5,395 nucleotides of DNA from DRGT01 sp035685445 (GCA_035685445.1 DASSAK010000004.1:1-5395), one strand, 5' to 3'. Positions 1 to 4,630 are shown, numbered from the stretch's first letter. Numbers and translations: made by a program. The notes: generated by a model from the letters alone, not told the origin.

Positions 1-346
1 CCCTTCCTCGAGAACCAATAACAATTAGATCAAACCCGTCGTTTTTGTTTTGAGCCATTTTTACAATATTGTATCCCACATCGCCTTTCAAAATCTTATT
101 TGTGAAAACTATACCTTGCTTTGCAGCTTTGTTTTTTGCCTTATCCATAAACTCCTTTATTTCTTTATTCACATTTTTGTCGACTCGACCTACTTTTCCA
201 AATTCAGAACGTGATGGAATGCTTAATGAATAAACTCCTGTAAGTGTCGCCCCGCACTGCCTTGCTATAAAAATGGCCATTTCTAGACCTCTTTGAGAAT
301 TTTTTGATCCATCTAGCGGAACCAAAATTTTCTTTATTTGAACCAA
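1..346 (-). CDS. Universal stress protein (UspA family), 5' part, cut by window edge
   Basis: Reading the minus strand gives an open frame of about 115 residues starting VQIKKILVPLDGSKNS. The beta-strand followed by PLDGS is the classic N-terminus of the UspA/adenine-nucleotide alpha-hydrolase fold, where the Asp contacts ATP in nucleotide-binding members. Near the edge the frame reads FDLIVIGSRGR, which is the start of the C-terminal G-2X-G-9X-G-S/T nucleotide-binding motif; the rest lies outside the window. The protein is probably cytoplasmic and stress-related, but its exact role cannot be read from sequence. There is no ATG near the N-terminus. TTG at 346-344 is preferred because it fits the homologous N-terminus and lies about 27 bases from a TATA-like box; TTG at 352-350 is the alternative. 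An in-frame stop lies upstream near 399-401. The gene is divergent from the hydrolase at 444. Confidence 0.9.
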   Translation of the reverse strand, partial: MVQIKKILVPLDGSKNSQRGLEMAIFIARQCGATLTGVYSLSIPSRSEFGKVGRVDKNVNKEIKEFMDKAKNKAAKQGIVFTNKILKGDVGYNIVKMAQNKNDGFDLIVIGSRGR

Positions 347-369
347 TACCAAAACGAATGAAAAGGGAC

Positions 370-377
370 TTAAAAAA
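370..377 (-). promoter_or_regulatory. TATA-like box for the universal stress protein gene
   Basis: The minus strand reads TACTTTTTTAAG across 380-369. The AT-rich core is centred about 27 bases upstream of the TTG at 346, the usual spacing in archaea when transcription begins at or next to the start codon. No Shine-Dalgarno sequence is seen before the TTG, which fits a leaderless mRNA. The box is a match by eye only. Confidence 0.5.
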
Positions 378-411
378 GTAGAGAATTGCCTTGTGAAATT
401 AAACGACAAAA

Positions 412-419
412 TTTATCTA
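412..419 (+). promoter_or_regulatory. TATA-like box for the alpha/beta hydrolase gene
   Basis: TTTATCTA lies about 28 bases upstream of the TTG start at 444, preceded by an A-rich stretch (GACAAAA) that could act as a BRE. No Shine-Dalgarno sequence lies between box and start, so a leaderless transcript is likely. Together with the box at 370-377, it makes 347-443 a compact divergent promoter region. Confidence 0.5.
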
Positions 420-443
420 TGAAACTCTTAGGTAGCAAAACAA

Positions 444-1232
444 TTGAATGAAAAATTCATCACTGTTGATGAGAACAAAATCCGGTATTTGGACTCTGAA
501 AGTTCAGGCGATACGATGGTGCTTATTCATGGATTAGGCGCATCAGCTGAAAGATGGGAATATGTGATTCCGAAATTTCAAGAGCATTTCAGAGTTGTGG
601 TTCCTGATCTAATTGGATTTGGATATAGTGATAAACCACTAGTTGATTATACGACAGAATTTTTTGCAGAATTTTTAAAAAATTTTTTAGATAAAATTGC
701 TGTCTCAAATCCTATCATTGTTGGTTCTTCACTTGGAGGTCAAATCACTGCAGAATACGCCTTGAATAACAACGATTCTGTTCAAAAACTAATCCTTGTT
801 TCTCCCTCGGGAGTCATGAAACATTCAACTCCTGCATTGGATGCATATGTGATGGCCGCACTTTATCCAAATCCTGATGCTGCAAAAAATGCATTTGAAA
901 TGATGTCTGGCGCTTCAAAAGAAATTGATCCAAAAATTATCGAAGGTTTTGTTGAAAGAATGCAGCTTCCAAATGCAAAAATGGCTTTCATGTCTACTTT
1001 ACTAGGATTGAAAAATTCTCAAATTATTACTGAAAAGCTGTCCTCAATAACTGTGCCAACTCTGTTGATATGGGGAGAACTTGATCCTGTAATCCCTGTA
1101 AAATATGCTGATTCATTTGTATCTAGAATAAAGGACTGTAGGTTTTATCGAATGGATGCGTGTGGCCACACTCCTTATGTTGAGGCCCCCGACAAATTTG
1201 TAGAGATAGTCATGGATTTTTTAGGAAAATAA
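444..1232 (+). CDS. Alpha/beta-fold hydrolase, possibly PHA-linked
   Basis: This 262-residue protein has the full alpha/beta hydrolase layout. An oxyanion-hole HG lies at residues 29-30 (LIHGLGASAERW), followed by PDLIGFGYSDKP at 54-65. The nucleophile elbow G-S-S-L-G at 94-98 places Ser96 as nucleophile, Asp214 lies in WGELDPVIP, and His242 in CGHTPYVEAP. A helical cap spans roughly residues 125-195. No signal peptide is visible, so it should be cytoplasmic. Its substrate is unknown: the family includes esterases, C-C hydrolases, thioesterases and intracellular PHA depolymerases. It lies 43 bases upstream of and co-directional with two phasin-like genes, so a role in PHA mobilisation or acyl-ester turnover is reasonable but is inference. 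The start is TTG; an in-frame stop at 429-431 rules out a much longer protein, and the nearby ATG at 448 is out of frame. Confidence 0.9.
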   Translation: MNEKFITVDENKIRYLDSESSGDTMVLIHGLGASAERWEYVIPKFQEHFRVVVPDLIGFGYSDKPLVDYTTEFFAEFLKNFLDKIAVSNPIIVGSSLGGQITAEYALNNNDSVQKLILVSPSGVMKHSTPALDAYVMAALYPNPDAAKNAFEMMSGASKEIDPKIIEGFVERMQLPNAKMAFMSTLLGLKNSQIITEKLSSITVPTLLIWGELDPVIPVKYADSFVSRIKDCRFYRMDACGHTPYVEAPDKFVEIVMDFLGK

Positions 1233-1244
1233 GTAGTCGAAGGG

Positions 1245-1251
1245 TTTATAT
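1245..1251 (+). promoter_or_regulatory. TATA box for the phasin-like operon
   Basis: TTTATAT, preceded by the purine-rich CGAAGGG, is centred 28 bases before the ATG at 1276. It is the cleanest TATA match in the window and lies in the short gap after the hydrolase stop. The two phasin-like genes therefore probably have their own leaderless transcript, with possible read-through from the hydrolase. Confidence 0.65.
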
Positions 1252-1252
1252 C

Positions 1253-1272
1253 CCTATTATTTCCTATTATTA
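1253..1272 (+). repeat. Tandem 10-bp direct repeat between TATA box and start codon
   Basis: CCTATTATTT (1253-1262) is followed directly by CCTATTATTA (1263-1272), identical in nine of ten positions. The repeat fills nearly the whole interval between the TATA box and the ATG at 1276. Its 10-bp period is about one helical turn, so two protein subunits could bind on the same face of the DNA. It could be an operator, for instance for the AbrB-type protein encoded just downstream, but in AT-rich DNA it may also be chance. Confidence 0.5.
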
Positions 1273-1275
1273 CCA

Positions 1276-1701
1276 ATGAGTGGTAATCAATACCAATACG
1301 ACCCAAGTGAAATGTTTAAGGAATGGATTAGAAAGAGCGGTAAAGCTCAATCAGAATTCATTAAAAATTTTGGAATGTTTATGGGAAATCAATCTTCTCA
1401 GGAATTTGATCCAGTTCAAGCATTAAAACAGGTTACAGACAAAGCAACTGAAACCCAAACTAACTTGATGAAAAACTTTGCATCAATGCAATCCAAAGGC
1501 ATGGACAATATGTTCAACCTTACACAAATTATGCCCAATTTTATGAATTGGGGTGCATACAAAACTTCTGTTGGAAGCAACGGAAGAATTTCGATTCCGG
1601 AGGCAGAAAGAGATGCGCTCGGATTAAAGGAGGGAGACTTGGTACAAGTCATTGTTCTTCCTCTTGAAAAAAAATCAAAAAATAGGGAGGTGAAAAAATG
1701 A
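1276..1701 (+). CDS. Phasin-like protein with C-terminal AbrB/SpoVT-type domain
   Basis: This 141-residue protein has two parts. Residues 8-92 are mainly amphipathic helix rich in Met, Phe, Gln and Lys (for example PSEMFKEWIRKSG and DKATETQTNLMKNFASMQ), with no membrane segment, as in phasins that coat PHA granules. Residues 95-130 resemble the swapped-hairpin AbrB/MazE/SpoVT domain: YKTSVGSNGRISIPEAERDA then LGLKEGDLVQVIVL matches the family pattern of strand, G-R-hydrophobic-x-I-P, helix, then LG-x-x-x-GD. The tail is very basic (EKKSKNREVKK). In haloarchaeal PHA clusters, phasin (PhaP) and an AbrB-like regulator (PhaR) are separate proteins; here the two seem joined. It starts at an ATG 28 bases after a TATA box and overlaps the next gene by ATGA. 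Granule binding and DNA binding are both inferred, and no enzymatic role is suggested. Confidence 0.8.
   Translation: MSGNQYQYDPSEMFKEWIRKSGKAQSEFIKNFGMFMGNQSSQEFDPVQALKQVTDKATETQTNLMKNFASMQSKGMDNMFNLTQIMPNFMNWGAYKTSVGSNGRISIPEAERDALGLKEGDLVQVIVLPLEKKSKNREVKK
1686..1693 (+). promoter_or_regulatory. Strong Shine-Dalgarno for the second phasin-like gene
   Basis: GGAGGTGA lies inside the last codons of the upstream gene; GGAGG ends seven bases before the ATG at 1698. It is a full-length match to the archaeal 16S rRNA 3' end. It fits an internal operon gene translated by a leadered, possibly coupled mechanism, unlike the leaderless first genes in this window. Confidence 0.8.
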
Positions 1702-2126
1702 GTACAACAGAAAAACAAACAACCAGTTCAAAAGATGTTTATGGCGTAACAGAACAAAACGTAGATAAATTCTTCAATGGAATTAAACAACACGTTCCAC
1801 GTTACCATCAATCCGTTACAAACGTTCAGCAAGAATACCTTGATGCATTTGAAAATGTAATCAATTCTTCAATCACACTACAAAAAGAGTTTGCAAGAAA
1901 AGCAGGTATTACAACTAACGTTCCAGAGGCTGCACTAAAAGCTATCAGGGATACAACTGAAGAAATCGTAAAGATTAATTCAATGCAAAACCAAATAGCA
2001 CTAGCGGCAATCGATGCAACACAACAAAACATCAAAACCTTCAATGATAACGCCAAAGCATTTGCAGATTTAAACAAGAATATAGTACAATCTTGGATAT
2101 CTGCATTTACACAAAGAAATAACTAG
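1698..2126 (+). CDS. Phasin-like PHA granule-associated protein
   Basis: The 142-residue product is predicted almost entirely helical and soluble. A polar N-terminal tail (residues 1-15, rich in Ser, Thr and Lys) precedes long amphipathic helices, including VDKFFNGIKQHVPRYHQSV, YLDAFENVINSSITLQKEFA and the 94-140 stretch ending IVQSWISAFTQRNN. Such low-complexity helices with regularly spaced Phe, Ile and Ala are typical of phasins, which cover the surface of PHA granules, although phasins share little sequence identity. There is no signal peptide, membrane span or catalytic motif. The start is fixed by a strong Shine-Dalgarno and the four-base overlap with the AbrB-type phasin gene, so the two are almost certainly co-expressed. 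It ends 31 bases before the stop of convergent phaC. Position beside phaE-phaC is the main support for the assignment. Confidence 0.7.
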   Translation: MSTTEKQTTSSKDVYGVTEQNVDKFFNGIKQHVPRYHQSVTNVQQEYLDAFENVINSSITLQKEFARKAGITTNVPEAALKAIRDTTEEIVKINSMQNQIALAAIDATQQNIKTFNDNAKAFADLNKNIVQSWISAFTQRNN

Positions 2127-2159
2127 ATTATTTCTTTTTTCTTTTTTTATAATTTTTTT
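2127..2159 (+). terminator. T-rich transcription terminator for the phasin-like operon
   Basis: Directly after the TAG at 2124-2126 come three T-runs (around 2131-2140, 2142-2148 and 2153-2159) with no obvious hairpin. Archaeal RNA polymerase terminates at such intrinsic oligo-T tracts. The last run overlaps the phaC stop codon on the other strand. On the minus strand the tract is A-rich, so it should act only on the plus-strand transcript. Confidence 0.65.
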
Positions 2160-3231
2160 ATGAATGCTCTTTTAGCCATTGACCGAGTTCAGGTAAAACT
2201 TTTTTCTGAGAAAGTGAACTTGCGATCATACCAACATGTCCAGTTGGATATATTCTCAAAGTTTTGTCTTCACTTCCAACAGAATAATGCAAAGGCATAC
2301 TGCATTCTGGCGATACAAGATGATCCCCAACTGCAACTTGTGTAAATAGTGGCATTTTGATATTTTTTAATGAAACATGTTTTCCACCAACATACATTTT
2401 ATCTTGAACCAGCAGATTTTCTTGGTAAATATCTTTGATCCACTGACGGAAAAGCTCACCAGGAATAGGTGGAGTATCGCTGAGCCATTTTTCAACACGT
2501 ATGAAATTATCAACAAAACTCTCGTTGTCAATATTTTTGAAAAAGTTGACATATTTTTCCACGCCCTGCTCAAATGGTTTTAGAACAGAAAAGCAATAGT
2601 ACATGAACTCAGGAGGCATGTTTCCTATGGTTTCAACCATTTTATCAACATCAATGTGTTTTGCGAGATTGCTTACTACGGTTGTATCTCGCCAGCCATC
2701 AATTACAGGGGCTGTTGCAACAAAATTTTTGACGTTCTCTGGGTGAAGTGATGCATAAACAGCCGATAATGTTCCTCCTGTACAATATCCTTGTAAAGAA
2801 ACCTTATCCACAATTGCTTCATCTTTAACAAATTCTATACAATTATCCAAGTAACAATTTACATAATCGTCAAAATCTAGATATTTGTCTATGTTTGTTG
2901 GCGTTCCCCAATCAATCATGTAAACATCTAACCCTTGTTCTAGTAGATTCTTTACCCAACTTTTTCTTGGATGAATATCTAAAATATGATATCTATTGAT
3001 TACAGCATATGCAATAACATAAGGAGTTTGAATTTGCTTTTCCGTCATTGGTTTGTAATGAAGTAATCTCACTTTGTCTTCTTCATACACTACATCATAG
3101 GGAGTGGTTTCTAACTGAATCTCATCTGGTGCTGCTACAAGTTTTGGAGCTCTTTGTACATTTTTACTAAATTTTATAATCTCCTCCAAAACTTTTGGAT
3201 CAATTTTTGTCTCACCAAATGTTGCCATCAT
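2158..3231 (-). CDS. phaC: Class III poly(R)-hydroxyalkanoate synthase, catalytic subunit PhaC
   Basis: PhaC polymerises (R)-3-hydroxyacyl-CoA into PHA, releasing CoA, and acts at the granule surface in complex with PhaE. The frame encodes 357 residues, close to the class III length and well short of class I enzymes. It has an alpha/beta hydrolase fold with the synthase lipase-like box G-Y-C-T-G-G, giving nucleophile Cys150, then Asp303 in VGDHLVSPE and His332 in PTGHVGM. YMIDWGTP (residues 104-111) is another characteristic synthase segment. The start overlaps the end of phaE by 20 bases. A GGAG Shine-Dalgarno lies four bases before the first ATG (3231) and seven before the second (3228); the second has the better spacing and would make the triad Cys149, Asp302 and His331, the numbering of the Allochromatium vinosum enzyme. 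It is transcribed with phaE and convergent with the phasin-like genes. All key residues are present. Confidence 0.96.
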   Translation of the reverse strand: MMATFGETKIDPKVLEEIIKFSKNVQRAPKLVAAPDEIQLETTPYDVVYEEDKVRLLHYKPMTEKQIQTPYVIAYAVINRYHILDIHPRKSWVKNLLEQGLDVYMIDWGTPTNIDKYLDFDDYVNCYLDNCIEFVKDEAIVDKVSLQGYCTGGTLSAVYASLHPENVKNFVATAPVIDGWRDTTVVSNLAKHIDVDKMVETIGNMPPEFMYYCFSVLKPFEQGVEKYVNFFKNIDNESFVDNFIRVEKWLSDTPPIPGELFRQWIKDIYQENLLVQDKMYVGGKHVSLKNIKMPLFTQVAVGDHLVSPECSMPLHYSVGSEDKTLRIYPTGHVGMIASSLSQKKVLPELGQWLKEHS

Positions 3232-3808
3232 CTATCTCCTTTTTTGATTTAGACTTTGTTCTTTCATATGATTCGAGTTTTGAAATCCTTTTTCGAAGTG
3301 AATGTACTTCTTTGTATACTTCATCAATTTCTTGTTTGTTTGGAAGATTAGCTGATTGTAACATTACATTCATAATATTATTCCAATGCTTTGTCAGTTC
3401 TAATTCTTTTGCAATTAATTTTCCATAATTTTCACCGAATTTTTTAGAGTCAAACAATTCGGTAAAGTCGTTGTCAAAAATATCTATCCAAATTCTTTTG
3501 TAAGTTTCATACTGTTCCGGATCATTTGGGATTTCTGGTGCTTTGAAATTTACCTTTTTTTGCGCTTCATTCCAAGTATCGGTCAATTGTTTATAATATT
3601 CTATCAAACAATTATTGAATTCAACTAAATCTTCATTAGAATCAATTAATTCCTTTGAAATCTTTTTTGCATTTTCAGCAAAATTCCTCATTGGCCCAAC
3701 TGATGAAATGGCTTGTGGTTTGCTTGACATTAAATGAATTAGATCAGTCCAGAACAAAGAAAGATGCTTGTAGTATTCAGCAGTGTCCCTAGTCGACTCA
3801 GTTTTCAT
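3212..3808 (-). CDS. phaE: Class III PHA synthase subunit PhaE
   Basis: PhaE is the non-catalytic partner of class III PhaC and is needed for full synthase activity. The chosen frame encodes 198 residues, soluble and mostly helical. Family-like features are the aromatic/acidic segment YKRIWIDIFDNDFTELFDS (103-121), followed by KFGENYGKLI, and the C-terminal LPNKQEIDEVYKEVHSLRKR (155-174) leading into a short coiled coil and a basic tail. The frame stays open to an ATG at 3898, which would add 30 residues (MTDFFQIANV...) and overlap the divergent gene by 36 bases. I prefer ATG at 3808, because a TATA-like box lies about 28 bases upstream and the extra residues look unrelated to PhaE. The stop overlaps the phaC start, indicating a two-gene operon with coupled translation. 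Confidence 0.85.
   Translation of the reverse strand: MKTESTRDTAEYYKHLSLFWTDLIHLMSSKPQAISSVGPMRNFAENAKKISKELIDSNEDLVEFNNCLIEYYKQLTDTWNEAQKKVNFKAPEIPNDPEQYETYKRIWIDIFDNDFTELFDSKKFGENYGKLIAKELELTKHWNNIMNVMLQSANLPNKQEIDEVYKEVHSLRKRISKLESYERTKSKSKKEIDDGNIW
3236..3240 (-). promoter_or_regulatory. Shine-Dalgarno for phaC inside the end of phaE
   Basis: The minus strand reads AAGGAGATAGATGATGG. AGGAG precedes two adjacent ATG codons with gaps of four and seven bases. It lies within the phaE coding sequence, so phaC is translated as the internal gene of the phaE-phaC mRNA. The spacing mildly favours the second ATG, at 3228. Confidence 0.7.
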
Positions 3809-3830
3809 AATATCATGATATGAGAGATCG

Positions 3831-3840
3831 CAATAAATAG
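3831..3840. promoter_or_regulatory. Shared bidirectional TATA-like box between phaE and the DUF6659-like gene
   Basis: CAATAAATAG on the plus strand reads CTATTTATTG on the minus strand. Its centre is about 27-28 bases from the plus ATG at 3863 and about 27-28 bases from the minus ATG at 3808. No other good AT box lies in the 54-base gap. One box could recruit TBP for either direction, with orientation set by flanking BRE sequences, or the two strands could carry closely overlapping boxes. Confidence 0.5.
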
Positions 3841-3862
3841 GATCACTTGTAGAAATAAACCC

Positions 3863-4255
3863 ATGGTCAACGTTAGCGATCTGGAAAAAATCTGTCAAAA
3901 CATTATGAAACTAGACCCAAAAATGAGGTCCGCCAGAATAATCAACAGTAGAGGCCATCTTGTTGCTGGGGGAATGAGAGAGGGTCTTCAAGCTCTTGAA
4001 GAAACTAAGCATGATGAAATGATGTTCATGGAACTTGCACTTCGAGTTAGGATGCGGCATGACTTTGACAAAGAGTTGGGCAAAGTGCATTTTTCAATGT
4101 CATATAGAGATAAAGTGATCATAATGAGTTTTCCATTAGATCATGATGATGTTTTGCTAACATCTGGTGAACGTGAAATTGATTTTAAAGAAATTCCATT
4201 TAAGATTCTTGAAATAATCAAGGATCTTCGTGCTGGTCAAACAACAGCTTTTTAA
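3863..4255 (+). CDS. Small DUF6659-like protein of ammonia-oxidising archaea
   Basis: The 130-residue soluble protein has no known catalytic motif. From memory it matches a small family found in Nitrososphaerota and labelled DUF6659. Shared-looking landmarks are the N-terminal CQNIMKLDPKMRSARIINSR, the strand-turn HLVAGGMREG (32-41), MMFMELALRVRMRHDFDKEL (53-72), the strand pair VHFSMSYRDKVIIMSFPL (75-92), and IPFKILEIIKDLR near the C-terminus. The pattern of helix, beta hairpin, long helix and two further strands ending in a helix recalls roadblock/LC7 or profilin-like sensor folds, but that is an impression of topology. The ATG at 3863 keeps the N-terminal helix and lies 27-28 bases after a TATA-like box; Met15 is the only other early ATG. 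It is divergent from phaE and may share its promoter. Function is unknown. Confidence 0.85.
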   Translation: MVNVSDLEKICQNIMKLDPKMRSARIINSRGHLVAGGMREGLQALEETKHDEMMFMELALRVRMRHDFDKELGKVHFSMSYRDKVIIMSFPLDHDDVLLTSGEREIDFKEIPFKILEIIKDLRAGQTTAF

Positions 4256-4414
4256 CTAAAATAAAATCTCTTTTGCTTCTTTATTTATGGACGGCATTTA
4301 TGGTTCTGCTGCCTTTCTAAAAAATAATTTTAAAGATCCATAAATTTTTGTTTAGGTGTTACCTTATGATTATTCTTTTATTTTAAATCATTATATCCAA
4401 ATCTTATCCATATC
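4256..4414. other. Intergenic region between two convergent genes
   Basis: These 159 bases separate the stops of the DUF6659-like gene and the small YHS gene. They begin with a pyrimidine-rich tract (about 4267-4286, TCTCTTTTGCTTCTTTATTT) that could terminate the plus-strand transcript. A 9-bp inverted repeat (4283-4291 and 4337-4345, ATTTATGGA/TCCATAAAT) encloses a 45-base loop, and a smaller dyad AGGT-GTT-ACCT lies at 4354-4364. An 18-codon ATG frame at 4287-4343 has no supporting feature. No convincing gene or RNA is seen. Confidence 0.4.
4267..4286 (+). terminator. Possible pyrimidine-rich terminator after the DUF6659-like gene
   Basis: The run TCTCTTTTGCTTCTTTATTT begins 12 bases after the TAA. 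It contains several short T-runs rather than one long tract, so it is a weaker candidate than the one at 2127-2159. There is no stable hairpin next to it. Confidence 0.35.
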
Positions 4415-4558
4415 TTAAGATTGCTTTGTAACAAACTGTTTTGGATTATTTTCAAAGGCCCATCTACAACTAGCACAACAAAAATGGAATTTTTTTCCTT
4501 CAAACTCTACAGAATCGTTTTTTTCACTAACTTCCATTCCACAAACTGGATCCTTCAT
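4415..4558 (-). CDS. Small YHS/TRASH-type metal-binding protein (47 aa)
   Basis: The minus strand encodes a 47-residue protein beginning MKDPVCGMEVSEKND and continuing through FEGKKFHFCCASC to RWAFENNPKQFVTKQS. This is a near-textbook YHS/TRASH domain: D-P-V-C-G-M at residues 3-8, then G-K-x-F/Y-x-F-C-C-x-x-C at 21-31, then F-x-x-N-P-x-x-F at 35-42. Cys6, Cys27, Cys28 and Cys31 are candidate ligands for copper or another soft metal. Such domains occur alone, in copper ATPases and in metal-sensing regulators; here it forms the whole protein, suggesting a metal chaperone, buffer or sensor. An in-frame stop lies 21 bases upstream of the ATG, so no larger N-terminal domain is possible in this frame. 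TTG at 4564 is the only other nearby start. A 21-bp inverted repeat covers the start codon. It is divergent from the membrane protein at 4661. Confidence 0.88.
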   Translation of the reverse strand: MKDPVCGMEVSEKNDSVEFEGKKFHFCCASCRWAFENNPKQFVTKQS

Positions 4559-4576
4559 AACCAAAATTTGGTTATG
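4556..4576. promoter_or_regulatory. Perfect 21-bp inverted repeat over the start of the YHS gene (candidate operator)
   Basis: The arms CATAACCAAA (4556-4565) and TTTGGTTATG (4567-4576) are exact reverse complements around a single central A at 4566. The dyad begins at the minus-strand ATG itself (4558-4556) and extends upstream to just short of the predicted TATA box. A dimeric repressor bound here would block transcription start. It could also form an RNA hairpin if transcription begins upstream of it. Confidence 0.65.
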
Positions 4577-4578
4577 AC

Positions 4579-4587
4579 TTTAATAAC
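4579..4587 (-). promoter_or_regulatory. TATA-like box for the YHS gene
   Basis: The minus strand reads GTTATTAAAG here, centred about 25 bases upstream of the ATG at 4558 and immediately upstream of the 21-bp inverted repeat. No Shine-Dalgarno sequence precedes the ATG, so the mRNA is probably leaderless. The match is by eye only. Confidence 0.45.
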
Positions 4588-4630
4588 TCTTCAAATTCAT
4601 TAAATTGCTTAAAAAACAATAATCTTGTAG

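Noticed and set aside
1416..1718. 100-codon minus-strand frame opposite the AbrB-phasin gene.
   Set aside because: It is a shadow frame, rich in Phe, Ser and Cys, with no motif or promoter, opposite a gene supported by domain pattern and operon structure.
3809..3898. Longer PhaE start at ATG 3898, adding 30 residues.
   Set aside because: It would overlap the 5' end of the divergent DUF6659-like gene, lies beyond the shared TATA-like box, and the extra residues do not look like PhaE.
4287..4343. 18-codon ATG frame (MDGIYGSAAFLKNNFKDP).
   Set aside because: Too short, with no Shine-Dalgarno, convincing promoter or recognised motif; kept only as a note.
4283..4345. 9-bp inverted repeat ATTTATGGA/TCCATAAAT with a 45-base loop.
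   Set aside because: Short AT-rich arms with a large loop in an AT-rich spacer are expected by chance; no RNA-like structure or promoter supports it.
4421..4603. 60-codon plus-strand frame.
   Set aside because: It is the antisense shadow of the YHS/TRASH gene on the minus strand, whose product has a clear motif; the plus frame has low-complexity Phe/Thr content and no promoter or motif.
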